Origin: Kingdonia uniflora
Lineage: Eukaryota > Streptophyta > Magnoliopsida > Ranunculales > Circaeasteraceae
Assembly (NCBI GenBank): GCA_014058105.1
Contig: JACGCM010001796.1
Span: 1,178,001 to 1,242,000 of the forward strand
DNA length: 64,000 nt
Direction of reading: 5' to 3'
This document shows, in pieces, positions 1 through 12,600 of this stretch (positions are counted from its first letter, which is position 1; the number at the start of each line of letters is the position of its first letter). A model generated the notes under the pieces. It saw only the letters and a program-made list of their open reading frames with translations. It ran no database searches and was not told the origin of the DNA. The translations under genes were made by a program, and so were the position numbers.

Positions 1-559
1 GTCTTGCCTTGACCATATTATTTCTCAGAGTTAATCATGTTTATGAACTATTCTCATTTATAATCGACAGGCTCAATGGTATCATTTCGCATTATGCGCA
101 AGCTGAGCTCCGCTTGGATTCCTGACACCTACTTTTGTTAATGTACAACAACATACAGTCGTTTACAATTAGTGGTTTTGAATCCTCATCCTAGATGATG
201 AGCACAACAACGAATATGAATACCTTGTCAATGGGTGGTTCCATCCTCGATGAACTGACTACACCATTAGTCATATGCGTCCCTTATTCTATAGCACCAC
301 CCCGGCTAAGACAACTTTCTTCCAACAGTGCTTCGTAGTAAGTGCTAGCCTCAGATTTGGTTGTGATACTTATTCCCTTGGAACGTTCTGCTGTGAAACT
401 AGTTCCCCCAGAACGTTCTGCTGTGTAGGTGTATTACTTGCAGGTACATACACTTACGGTACTTCAATAGTATCTATGAATATATCTAGTAATTCATTTA
501 CGACCTATTGGAAGTTTGTAATCCGTTGAGCCTTATTATCAGCTAACTTATGTATAAGG

Positions 560-1760
560 ATCTAGATGAGACAATGATGGTGTTTTCCAAGACCTCTTAG
601 AAACATCCTCAACATTGACTGCCATATCTCCCCCCAATACTGGGAATATCGTCTCATCAAAGTAATAATTATCTGCCCTGCATAATATACGTCGCCAGTG
701 GGTCCAAATATCCAGTGATAAATACGAATCCTAGCCTACATAGTACCAGGCCAACGTTGAGGGTCACATCTTCATACATTGTGGTACGATTGGTACTTGT
801 AAGGAACATCCAAATGTTCATCGATGGGCGACACCGGGGTTCCGACCCTATTACTAATCGCTTTTGGGAAAAAATAATTTGATGATTTGCTAAGGGACGA
901 ACCCTAATCAGTGTTATGGGATAACCAATGCATATCCCACACACTAGCTGGAACCTGTGATCGTAATAACAGTGGCCTAACAATTATATTAAATTGCTGG
1001 ATTAGGTTCTCCGCCAATCCCGAGTGGGGAATGGTATGGGATACTCACAATGTTCAATCATCTATCCCATTTAACGGTAAAATAATCATCAAAAGCCTAT
1101 GAGTCCAACTCCCAAGCTTCCGTCAAGTTGCATCGATCAACTTTGATCGGTTAATCCAGGAACTGAGTATGCGATTGAATGATCTATGTGAGAAGTCATG
1201 CTAACGTTGCATTCTTAGAACCATCTCCTAGATATGTCTTTAATGATCATAAATATTCAAATGTGCCACTATGTGGATGGAAAGGTCCACATGGGTCTCC
1301 ATGAATGCGGTTGGAGCAAAGGCTGGAGATCCCAATTCACCTTGGTCATAATTGAATTTCCTTGAAAGTTATCGTTACACATACACTATCTGGATCTTCT
1401 CTACTTACAAGGAATGTTGAGATGTAATCCCGATAATCCTCCTCGTTATCCGAGCCCTGAGGAGTGTATTAGAAACCTTTCTAATAGCGTGTGCTAACCT
1501 TTAGACATGGAGTGAATACACAGAACCTTGTCTGTCATTTTCTTCGATAGTCATGACGTGATAAGTATTATCATGTACCTCCCTAAACTCAGTAAAATCT
1601 GGCTGGATTTACTAGTTTATAAAATGGTCTAAATACCTTGTATCATACCGTTAGAGAGTAATAGTGTGACGCACTCAGTGCGTTCAATCATGTTGGCCGT
1701 GCCAATGATATTCATGCCATCCCCGATGCACAAGGGTAGACAAGAAATATATTCATATTA
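560..1760 (-). pseudogene. Copia protease and integrase remnants
   Basis: Minus-strand reading around 1700 shows a patch (GTANMIERTECVTLLLSNG) resembling the sequence around the copia protease region. Between about 1300 and 560 the frames show pieces of an integrase core and its C-terminal part, including TGYLDPLATYIMQGR (near 690) and the SLSHLDP linker (near 570). Many stops lie between these pieces. Overlapping open frames on the plus strand here are shadows. The domain calls are by eye; the order agrees with the gag call to the right. Confidence 0.65.
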
Positions 1761-2104
1761 CAAAAAGGATCGAGTGCATGGACTAATGTTTCTTAGACAT
1801 GTGTCGCCACTCATCAGATTATCGATCATGCTCAATGAGCAGAAAGATCCAAAGGCAGGTTGTATGTTAGATCAACTAGCATACATAGAATTTAACTACT
1901 TCCCAAGCAAAAAATTTAAATAATCACAATATATTAGAATGAAATAGATCTCATGTATGTCACGAACACTTTATTGAAATATAAATGATATGTTCCCAAC
2001 AAAATCAAAAATACTGACAACAAAAAGTAAATCAAGTCTGTCGAGACAAGAAACTACTAGTGCTCTCTCTAATGTGACATCACATGTCTACTGAGATATA
2101 ATTA

Positions 2105-2935
2105 TGAATTACTCTGTATGTCAATCCATAATGGCATCAGTGTCGCCGAAGAAGTTTGACGCTGTAACCTCCACAGAGGCAGAGTTAGTGTCAACAACTG
2201 CCTGGTGGGTTCGGACTCTGTCACCGGTAGCCACCCGTGGTACAAGGCATTCCCTTGCCTAGTGTCCTGTGTCACCACAGTTAAAGCAAGTAGATACCTG
2301 ATCAGTCTACTTTTCCTTCTTCGCATTGCCTAGTGTCCAGGATTTCAAAAATCCTTTACCTCTCCTAGGGCCAAATGGTTGCTTGTTCCCACCCTTCCTG
2401 TATCCCTGATAGCCTTCCCTGTCCCTTCCATATCGTCGTCCCCGACGTGCAGAGTTGTTTCCCCGAAACTGAACATTGTTTGACGCAGGCAGCGACACAC
2501 TCCTAGAAGGCCGCATAGCATAATTCTTCATCAGAAGTTTATTATTCTGCTCAGAGAGGAGCAGTGTTTGAATCAAGACTGTATGAGTCTTCAAGTTCTC
2601 TTGCCGATATTGCCTCTTAATCGCAAAATTGCTAGCATGGAAGGTTGATAGAGTTTTCTCTATCATTTAGCATCAATGACTTTTTTCTCACACAGCTCAA
2701 GTGTAGAAGTGATTTTATGGACTACTATGTTGTAATCAGCGACCGTCCAAAAATCTTGGAACCTAAGGGTATTCCATTGGCGCATCGCTTTTGGGAGCAT
2801 AATGGTCTTATGATGACCATAACGCCCCGGCAAGCTTGCCCGTAAGTCAGCTGGCTCAACCATGTTGAGGTATTCAGTCTTCAGGTCATTCTGAATATGA
2901 TGACGGAGGATAAACAAAGCCCTTGCTTTGCCCAT
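2105..2935 (-). pseudogene. Broken copia gag with CCHC zinc knuckle
   Basis: The first block (2935-2663) reads through a capsid-like region with the motif LPGRYGHHKTIMLPKA. The reading frame then shifts at 2663-2666 and resumes with MIEKTLSTFHASN, typical of copia gag. A basic RG-rich stretch follows. After a stop at 2307-2309 the same frame runs into the zinc knuckle CFNCGDTGH-x-AREC (2288-2247), a CX2CX4HX4C motif in which the residue after the histidine is a TAG stop (2259-2261). The polypeptide packaged retrotransposon RNA in the ancestral element. With one frameshift and at least two stops it cannot give a full product. Confidence 0.8.
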
Positions 2936-5062
2936 CGGATCTACCTTGTTGCCAATGACGACGGTCTTCTACAAACTAAGTGACTTTAAGAACAAGTCAA
3001 CGTCAATGTACCAAGTGAGGCAATTGGCTCAAGTGAGTAGCAATGGTGGAAATTCAAGATTTGTGAGTTTCGCAAACATCTGTAATGCAAGATATAAATA
3101 TCGTAATGAGAGACAATACTCGATAAACATATCAATTGCATAAAATATAGATCATAGTACTTAGAATAAAGCTAAATAAATGATTCCTAATCATTTTATA
3201 GTTGAACCATGTTCATATTCTAAAACTCATAATTTTTTTTATAATAATTAAATCCCAAATTTACCCTGTAAAATGGCGATTTTAATCTTAGATGTGCGTT
3301 TTAATAGAATTTTAGCCAAAATTGATATTCAAAACCACCAGATGTGTGCGTTCCTTATGAAATCCTTTTGAAGTACATGATCTCCAATCATTACAAAAGG
3401 CAATTCATATAATAGAAGTCAGTGATTCTCAAATATTACTTATAGGTGAACCTTATTCATATCCTATGAAGCGTTAAATCCCAAATTTACCTTGTAAAAT
3501 GGTAATTTTAACCTTTAAAGTGCATTTTAATAGAGTTTTACACAAGAAAGCTATATAAAACCACTAAATGTGTGCTTTCCTTATTCTAAAAACTAGGGTG
3601 TTCTAAGCCCGTAAGTTTTATAAAGGTAGATATATTCTAGCCAAATGATCCTATTTGCTACGAATATGAGAGATATTAGATATTTAGCTGGCAAGTGGTT
3701 TCATCCCTAAGTCAGTTGGGTTCACAAGATATGTTGATTAGGTCTGTCTTTGAACTAACATTCTAGGGTACTATAGGTTGCTATTAATGCATATATACCT
3801 CTAAATATTATGTATGTAATATCTTATTGCACCTAGATACAAAAAATTGGTTCCTCAGACACCAAGTTTTTAGAAATAAGACTAAGTCAATTCCCAATTG
3901 AGCTCTAGTTATTTGTCATTGACAATTAACTGTGATTTAGATATGACTCACAGTTGTATGCTAAATTAGTCTTGGTTTCGTATTATCTGTGATCCCTGAT
4001 TATGATAATTAGTATCCTAGGGGTATGCCAGTAATATCTTATTACCTATCGTAAATATACTTAAATAGGTATTACTCTATGTATTTATATTACATATAAG
4101 TGAGCCAATGTTCCTATACGAGGCACCTCTTCCCAATTTTTTTTTAAAAATATTTTAATATAAAAAAATAAAAATAAATAAATCCCTCACGGGGTAGGTC
4201 CAGTCAATAGGAATTTTTCAAAAAAAAAAATGGCTCAATTTGACCAAAAATTAGGCTATTAATCGCCATTTTAGTGTCTGGACCGGCCGAACTCGGTCTA
4301 GGTCAAGGTCTAGACTGGGTTGACTGGTCTGACTCGGTCACACGTGCACCACACGTGTCACATATGCGCACGTGGCACACACGTCACTGCCACATGTCAC
4401 CGCGCGGGGAATATCCGGTGACCGGTAAATAATATTTCGATGACTGTCCGGTGAAATTTTTGGCCAAAATTTTGGCGACTGCCACGTGTCACCTCCGGTG
4501 ACTGTCACATGCCACATGTGCCATGCAAGCCCACGTGCTATGCCACGTCAGCGTGCCACATGTCATCGACAAGTGTCACTGTTGACGTAACTATGGATAA
4601 GGATAAAAATATATATAATTTTTTTTTATGACGTCATCAGAAAAAAAAAAGCACACACACACACACGCCGTTTTTGGCCGTGAAACTGCCAAGTTTCAAC
4701 GAGCTATTTCTAGCGATTAGGATATCTCCCAGAGATGTGCCATATATCGTTGGAAAGCTCTCAGAGTATGCTATCAAACCTAAGTGGTCTAGTCTCTATT
4801 CGATCTCCACATTGAAAGATATACACGTTTGAAAATAGCCCTTTATCAAGGGTAAAAAATACTAAAAACTCTAATTTTTAATCCAAAAAAATAGAGAAAA
4901 TAGGTTTTCAAAACATATGATCTATCATATAGCATAGATCTGAATATAGGTATACAAAAAATCGTAAAATAGTTCTTCTCCTTATCGCTTGGTTTCCGTG
5001 AAATCTCTTATTAGACGGAAATATTTGCTCTCCTCGTTCCTAGAGCTTGCGTGCTGATAACG
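2936..5062 (-). other. Untranslated leader of the copia element
   Basis: No credible coding sequence is seen. The stretch contains an imperfect tandem duplication (about 3198-3360 and 3435-3590, both with the wording AAATCCCAAATTTACC), a dense cluster of ACGT-core motifs (about 4335-4580) and a short CA microsatellite near 4651-4666. It lies between the LTR and gag, so it is most simply an unusually long 5' leader. Confidence 0.5.
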
Positions 5063-5310
5063 TGTTGGGATATATGAATCTAGAGCAATATAATACTAAA
5101 GCATGAACAAGAGAGAAATAAATTTATTGATTATCATAAATGTGTTCTCTGTACATAGTATAGTGATATATATAGAGAACCCAGAAGAATTCCCTATTCT
5201 ACTCTAACTCTCCCCATAACCCTATTGGGCCTATGGGTTTACTAGGAGTTTGTATAGGACACCCCAACCCTGTTGGGTTCCTATCTTGGGCTTGGACTCA
5301 ACTCCTAACA
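5063..5310 (-). repeat. 5' LTR of the copia element
   Basis: This 248-bp block starts TGTTGGGA and ends TCCTAACA on the plus strand, giving the TG...CA ends expected of an LTR. On the minus strand it is followed directly by CGTTATCAGCACGCAAGCTC (5062-5043), which shares the TATCAG core of tRNA-primed copia binding sites. The partner LTR is not in the window, so its borders are inferred from the ends and from the position upstream of gag. Confidence 0.65.
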
Positions 5311-6485
5311 AGCCCAACTTAAAAATGTTAAGAGTCGGCAAAATACATTCGGATTGAATGGGTATTTAGTGATGAACTATATCAGACCCGGAGCTATGAT
5401 CGGATCACAAACTTTGAACTTTAAGATCCATACCCGCTCCATTTTAGTATGGATATTAAAATTACATTATTCGGATTCAGTTCGTGATTCGGGTCACGCT
5501 CATCCCATTTTATGCCCTACTCTTTCGAGGTTCCCAAAACCATCCCCGATTATTTATGCATATACTTACTTCTTGGTAGGTTCGCAATTTTTCTTTTCAA
5601 ACACCACTCGATTTAGAAAAACTGGGTTGGAGGCCTGGAGTCCCAGCTCTAGAGTATTTGAATGTTGGAAACTTGAGTTTTGATCTAACGTGACAACCAC
5701 TAAACTCAAATTTGGAGGCACTGCAGGAGATGATCCAGCTCACCCAAAGCAAGCTTTGTTTTCACCCCTACATGTAAGAGTACCTCCAACAAAATCGTAT
5801 GCGATTCCAGTTTACCATATCGGTATTCCAGAATCGCATACTGTTTTCGTCCCACGGGGAATTACAATTTTTCTCCTGGGCGCTCAACGGTTCAGCACAT
5901 AGCAGAAAATGCCAAATTATTTGGTTAGGCGCCTAACAAAAAAATTGAATTAAATGTCATATTAGGGAACAAACTTGTGATGGGAGAGAGAGATGCCAGC
6001 TGTATTTAAAAGTTTTTGGGCGCTCAACGGTTCAACGCCTGGGTGGTATGCGAATACTCCTCTTCAAGTACAGGTTTTACACTTTGAAGGGGTACGGGGG
6101 TGAATATGTTGTACCATACCCCATACCTCTGTTGGATGGATTTTTTTCAAGAGTATAGAAAACCTTGGACATCGTACTATGCTTTTGGAGGTGCTCTGAG
6201 TCAACCCAAACAACAGCATAGTTTGTCAACCAAAAACAACAGCACAGTTTTTGTGAGTGCCCAAACCCAGACTGCGAATATTTTGTGGATCAAATTCGGT
6301 CAAACAACAAAACAGCTAAAAAAGAAAAAGAAAAAAAAGAGGCCTAATTCCAGTTAAATTATTATTATCGTCCACAGATAGAAAATAGTCCGCTGAATCA
6401 AAGGAGGAAAATATAATGTACGGTCAAAAATTTAGAATTTGGGTCCGAAATTACCGGTTCGGGTTAGGGTTCGGAAACGGACGAA
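5311..6485. other. Intergenic sequence upstream of the NC2-alpha gene
   Basis: No gene is recognised. A phrase GGCGCTCAACGGTTCA occurs twice (near 5879 and 6019), and similar GGGCGCC-type words occur in the MITE at 20858-21254, so this may be old MITE debris. The proximal promoter of the downstream gene should lie in the last few hundred bases; no clear TATA box stands out. Short open frames here have no recognisable content. Confidence 0.4.
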
Positions 6486-6640
6486 CTTTCTCTCTCTAGA
6501 TCTCTCTCTCTCTAGAAGAAATTGATCTCCTCTTTGTACATATAATCGAAGATCTGAAGTTAGGGTTTCTCAATTTGAAGAGCTTTGTTACTTAATTAGG
6601 GTTTTGGATTTCTATTTGGTGTTTCAATTGGTCTGATCTG

Positions 6641-9600
6641 ATGAGGAAGAAACTCGATACTCGATTTCCCGCTGTAAGGATTCTTCTCTTTTTCAATTGT
6701 GATTTCTAGTGATTTAGTGGTAATTGTGTTGTTTGATTCATGTTTAGGTTACTTTTGATTGATTCTAGTGATGGGTATTTTTAATTTTGGGTTGATTAGG
6801 TTTTGATGCTTGTAATTAGGGTTCGTATGATAAAGGGGTTTGGGGGATTTTTTATTTATTTTTATGTATGTGATTTGGGCTTAGTTTGGTTGAGCTAACA
6901 GTGGCATAGTAGTAGAAAGATAGGACAGAAGATTTTTTTCTTCAATTTTAGATGATGGGTTTGGTTGCATGTGCTGAAAAATTTATAGTAGAAGTTTTGA
7001 TAAAACACACTAACTGTTTATCATGCGATATCCTGACGTAAATGCCGTGAATGGACTACGAATTACAGTGTGATTCATACATTGGGTATTGGAGATGGTG
7101 CAGACACCCGATCAGAATAAGATGGAGAAGCTTTTGGGTCAAGTAAAGTGTCAACTGTAGTAGGGAATGAGTATTTGAACTGTGTTGTTAGGGATAGAGA
7201 TTTGTCCTTACCGCAAGTTTGGTAAGTGTTTCTTAGTAGAAAATGGTTTTTGCTACTTGGGCTTGATAAACTTGAGGCGTGAACAATTCGTGCTCAGATG
7301 GTGTCATTGTGATGGAAAAGATATTATTTAATGTGATAGTTTGTATGGGGAGTAATCTCGGGTTGTATCCCATGATGGATATGCCGAGTGTAGGTTTTCC
7401 AACTTGGGTGGGACTCTTAGAGTGTAATAAATAGGTCTAAGTTCAGCTAATTGCTTCTTGATTCTGTTGCGGTGGCACTATTATAGAACTTAAGTTCTAG
7501 TCTTTATGTTGTTAGTTACTTGCTATTTAATTTTATAAATCAAGCATCATATTTTAACTTGGATTAACATTGGCAAGGGCGAAATAGGCTAGAAGGTGAA
7601 CATTAAGGATTAGAGTGCCAGGTTATGGAGAAGATGGCAAAGAGTGCCTTGGCCAACCTATATTACATTTTGCTTCTTTATTAATTATTCTGATGAGTGT
7701 TTCTAAGTTCGTAAAGAGTAGGGTGAGAATTCTTATATAGGAAAGATCACATGTAATTTTTTTTGGAGAATAGCATTGGGCATATTCCTTTAACAAACGG
7801 GATGGACCTTGCTTCCAAAGGATGAACATATTGAACAAAATTATTCTTTGAAGATGGAGTTTGAGGTTGGTTCGAAATTGATATATGAGGGAGGAATTCT
7901 GTGGCTATTAACTTTTGAGAAAACTTGTTGGAAATGAGGAGCGGGATGTTGAGCTACATGAGTGTATGATGTGTTCAAATGGTATTTCGAAGGTGTTGTT
8001 TGATAGATTTATTTCTTGGAAGGATTAAGGGAATGCGATTTCATTGCTCTGTCTTTAGCAGGAGATTTAGCCGCTATGGATATCATCTATATCCATTTTT
8101 TCTTGGGAGTGTCGATGATCTTATGGATAAGTTTGGCCACAAAGAATATTGAAATTGTGGATCTATTTCTTACGTTTACGTATATGCTTACTTAGCTTCT
8201 AGCTCTTCTAGCTTTTAATGGAGTTTGTATATCCTTTCTGAAGTCCATTTATGGATTTGACTACATATTTGGCCGGACTTTTGATTAGTAGAATTTGACA
8301 GCGACCCCAATGTGGTTGAGTTACTATTGGCCTCATTGTTAGTTATCCAAGAATTTGGCAGTACTTTCGCCAGACTAAACTGTTGTTAGCATTGCTGAAA
8401 GGAAAACAACCCAACGGTAGGCCACCAAGTACTTATGTTCTAGTTCAATGTAATAGAAGTATTGCAAGGAGGGATAAAAAAGGGTGTGGGATTGAGGTAG
8501 TAAATAGACGATAGATATAGAAGAGGTCACATGTTATTAAGGTGCTATTTAGGCGGGTTCTCTACATGAAACACTTGCTTAAGAAGTAGGTACGTGAAAT
8601 ACTTGCTTAAAAGGTAGGCGTTGTAAGCACTATAAATGATTACCCCTGAGGAAGAAAATCTGCATCTTAAATTTAAATATATACGCAGTATTGGTTTTCT
8701 CTCCTTTTTTGTACTTACCATATTTAAGGACGCAAACTCAAAGATTGTATTTCTTTCTCTTCTGAAGAACTTTAACCTTCTTTCCCAGTTAGCAGTTCTA
8801 ACTCGTGGTATAACATCATGAACAAACAGCTTAAACGAATTTTGACTAGTGAAATTTGTCATCGAATAATCTTTATTTATGAACATCTTTTTCCACGGAC
8901 TCGAAATATTGAAAGTTTATTATATTGCCTTTTGGCTCTTGTTCATTTCTGGTGTATCATTCTCATATATATTCCTTTCGCACACACACACAACTGGAAA
9001 TGTTGTGGTGGTATGGACATCTCATATCTGTTTCTTTCTATTATCTACAGTCTAGGATTAAGAAGATAATGCAAGCAGATGAAGATGTTGGAAAGATTGC
9101 CATGGCTGTGCCCCTTTTAGTTTGTAAGTGACTACAAATTCTGTGTTCTGTATAAACGTAATTCCAATCAGTTGTTTTGTACATAAAGTTTACTCTCTCC
9201 TGATTATACCAATTGCAGCTAAAGCGTTGGAACTATTTCTGCAAGATCTTTGTGATCGTACATATGACATAACCCTTCAAAGAGGAGCAAAGACTATGAG
9301 CTCCTTCCATTTGTAAGTGCAGCATTATCGTTTTTAGGGCTTTCTTTAACATGGAATAACGAGTCATTTTTGAAAGAAAAAAAATGTATAAGTAGGAAAT
9401 TTATAAGTTTGGCATAAATTATATTTCTCATTGCTTTGTTGGTGGGAAGTTGCCGGGGAATCTTTACTACAACACAAAGACAACAAAGTTTCTTCTTCTA
9501 AGAATTAAATTTGAGAACAGATAGTTGTATCTACTCTCCTTACAAAAAAAAAATGTTACTGAATTTGATCAATTTCCATTTAACTGCAGAAAACAGTGTG

Positions 9601-12600
9601 TGCAAAGCTATAATGTGTTTGATTTTCTGAGAGAAATTGTTAGCAAAGTTCCAGATTTAGGCGGTTCAGACCCTACTGGTGATGATAGATCTGGTCCCAA
9701 AAGAAGGTTAGAAAACTATTAACTCAATTATATGATCCCTGTAAATCTGTTTATGGTAAACTCTTATTTTTAACTTGTTTTTACTACTGCCAGAAAAGTA
9801 GTAGATGATGAAGAGAACGAAAGTGAAGAGGAGGCTAAAAAGACTAGGACTGTAAGTCAACTTTATCCCATCTGTTCTGTATCTGTTAATATAATCAAAG
9901 ATTATTTTAAATGTGCTCTAAATTTACAACAATAGCATCGGTAGTAGAGTCTTAGGCTGTGCATGGTTGGCTGCATTGTGGTGCAAACACATGCCCTTGC
10001 AACAGTTTGGCTTTACCAACTGATTGGTTAATCCAATGCACGACGATGCATTGAACAAGTTTGCAGGTGATTACAATTCCCTAAGGGCGTGCATTTGCAG
10101 GTGATTACAATTTTCTTAAGGAATTGTTTGCAGCTGCTTGCTGCAAAAAATGGTCTGCAGTGGGTTGCAGCCATAGTGGAACCTATATTTTAAATCTACA
10201 ATCCCCGATAAAAAAAACTTCAAATTCTCCTCAAATATTTTTCTCCAATTTCAGATCTATATCCCCCAAAATTTCCTCTAAAAATCTTTAGATATCCTTA
10301 AATCTCTCTCTCTGTTAACTCTGCTACGTACGCGGAAGCAAGTAAACTAACATATAATCTTTTTATTGAATAATCTCTACTACAAGCTCTCTCTCTAAGT
10401 TCTACCTTCCCAACTAGGGTTTCTCCTTGATCTCACAAACACAACCAAGACTTCTTCAACCCTAGGATCTTCTATATATAGAGATATCCTCATCTTTCCA
10501 CTCCCCTCACCAATTTGGAAACTACTAAGACATATCCTCTTATTAGGGATTATCTCCAAATCAAATAACATAATAAATAAAAGGAAACTAAAAGAAAAGA
10601 AAAATATAAACTAGGACATAGGAGTGTGCCTAGGTCGTGGGTGTGATGACCACGACCTATCAATGCTCCCCCTCTTTGAAGGATTCGTCCTCAAATTCAA
10701 GAAGGAGAATCAACGGTTATAACCTCTGCGTCATCGTATTCTGGACTCGACAGTTGCTCAAGGGCCTTGTCAACGTGGTCATGTAGCTGTTGAGATATGA
10801 GTGTCTTGGTCTTCCGTAGGTTAGGACACTCGTACCTCATGTGTCATGTCTTACTGCAATTGTAACAAATAATTGTGCTGATAGTCCATGCCTGCTTTGC
10901 CTTAGCCGTTGTTATTGGTGTTGTCGTCGTAGGTGTCGTGGTCACTGTAGCCGGTGCTGTAAAAGATGAATATCCACAAGGCTCAATTTGGCCTCAACCC
11001 GACGAGCCATCCCTATTATCTTTGACAACGACTGTTGAGAAAACAAAATCATCTCATCCTGAATGCATTTTGTAAGCCCTAAACGAAAGTGACCAACTCT
11101 TTATGTCACTCTGATAAGACAACACGATATCATATAAAAGTCACTTGCATAGTCATCCACGGACTGGTTCCGAACCTGATTTCTAGCAAAACTCTTCTCC
11201 TCGTAAGTACTTAGAATAAATCGAACCATCATCTCACCCCTCATTACCCCCCAATCAGTGATATAATCGTGACCGTAGGATACGTGTAACTTTGAGTTGG
11301 CATACTCCCAAGTGCCATACTGTGGTTACTGTCCGTACCAAGGTTTAAAAAGGCGGAGGCAGTGAGAGGCATAAGCCTCATGTTTTATCTTAAAAAACTA
11401 TCAAAACAATCTAGATTTAATGCAAAAATTAAGAATAAGTAGGCACATCCTATTTTTGTATGCAAATCAAGTAAATGAATGTATATGAATGTGAAAACCT
11501 AGTTTTTTTTCTCCAAAATCTCAAATTGAAAGAAGACAAAATGAATGGAGTCTTTAAACACGATCCTCTAGGGTCGTTTTTGTAATTACAAGATACCCCA
11601 AGGGGCAATTTGAAAAAAGGAAAGAATAAAGAGGTCAAAAAGTCAATTTTGACCTCTTATTTTAGCAAAATGGGATGCGGCGCCTTCCTATATGCCTCAC
11701 ATACGCCTCAACCGCTTTCCACGCTTCACCAGCGCCTCACACGCCTCACATAACGCCTCCCATTTTGCTTGGAAGGCGGCCGCCTCGAGGCGTTTTTTGA
11801 TACATTTTTTTAAACCATGGTCCATACCTAGCAGCCCCAATACTCGAATTTGGCGGATTTGGCTGATAGTTGTCCATGCGAGAATGTGTTCTAAACTTAT
11901 TTGGAACACTACTGCGACCCCGACCTCTCCTGTCATGGAAACCGTATCTGTCTCCGTATCCCTCTGCTCTGAATCATCTCATCCCCTGTGATCAACAGCA
12001 AAATCATTCCCACCAGTCCACTGTTTCTGTTGTCCTAAATAGTAAGCTCCTTGCAGAGGTGTTGGTGGTTTTTGTGGTCGTGGAGGCACATAAGGAGGTG
12101 CTCCTGTTGACAGCTACCCTCCCAAGTTTTGTTCCGTACTCCTCCAATCTCCACTAGTGTTGCCAAAATACCCCTAACCGTTCTTGTCATTACTGCCAAA
12201 AACCGTACCCACATCTTTGTGTCACCTGGGGAACAACGACCCTAGCCTTAGAAACTCCCTGTACTGTCGTCGTAACCGGCAAGATAAGACCCTACGAGTC
12301 CTAGGGTTCCCCTGTCGTGGCCGTGATAGGTGGTATTTGCTTTATAGGGACTCTTGGGTCTTCCGCACGTGATGTGCACGCCTCAGGCCGGTTAGTGTCA
12401 TTCCCGACTTGTGTCGGCCCGTCCAAAAGTGGGGGGCGGGTACTGTCCGCGCCAACCCTATTGGCCCATGACTCATTGGAGGTACCTACGTGCTCACGAC
12501 AGAACTATATTGGTGTTGTGGCACACGTATGCCATCGGTGGCATGCTCTGCCCAATCCTCGGCACACATTGACACGTGCCTTCCGTGCCCTGCTCAATCG

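Larger units (their letters stand above)
1..5310 (-). mobile_element. Decayed Ty1/copia LTR retrotransposon, truncated by the window edge
   Basis: Read on the minus strand, the order is LTR (5310-5063), primer-binding-like site, about 2.1 kb of leader, gag (about 2935-2100), protease-like sequence (about 1760-1640) and integrase-like sequence (about 1300-560). Gag, then protease, then integrase, with reverse transcriptase expected beyond the left edge, is the Ty1/copia order. Every coding block is broken by stops and frameshifts, so the copy is dead. The family assignment rests on residue patterns in three-frame reading of the minus strand, such as the CCHC knuckle in gag and a typical copia linker at the integrase end (SLSHLDP near 600). 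The second LTR and the RT/RNase H part are outside the window. Confidence 0.85.

Noticed and set aside
1666..1923. Plus-strand frame of 85 codons
   Set aside because: It is the shadow of the copia protease region, which reads on the minus strand.
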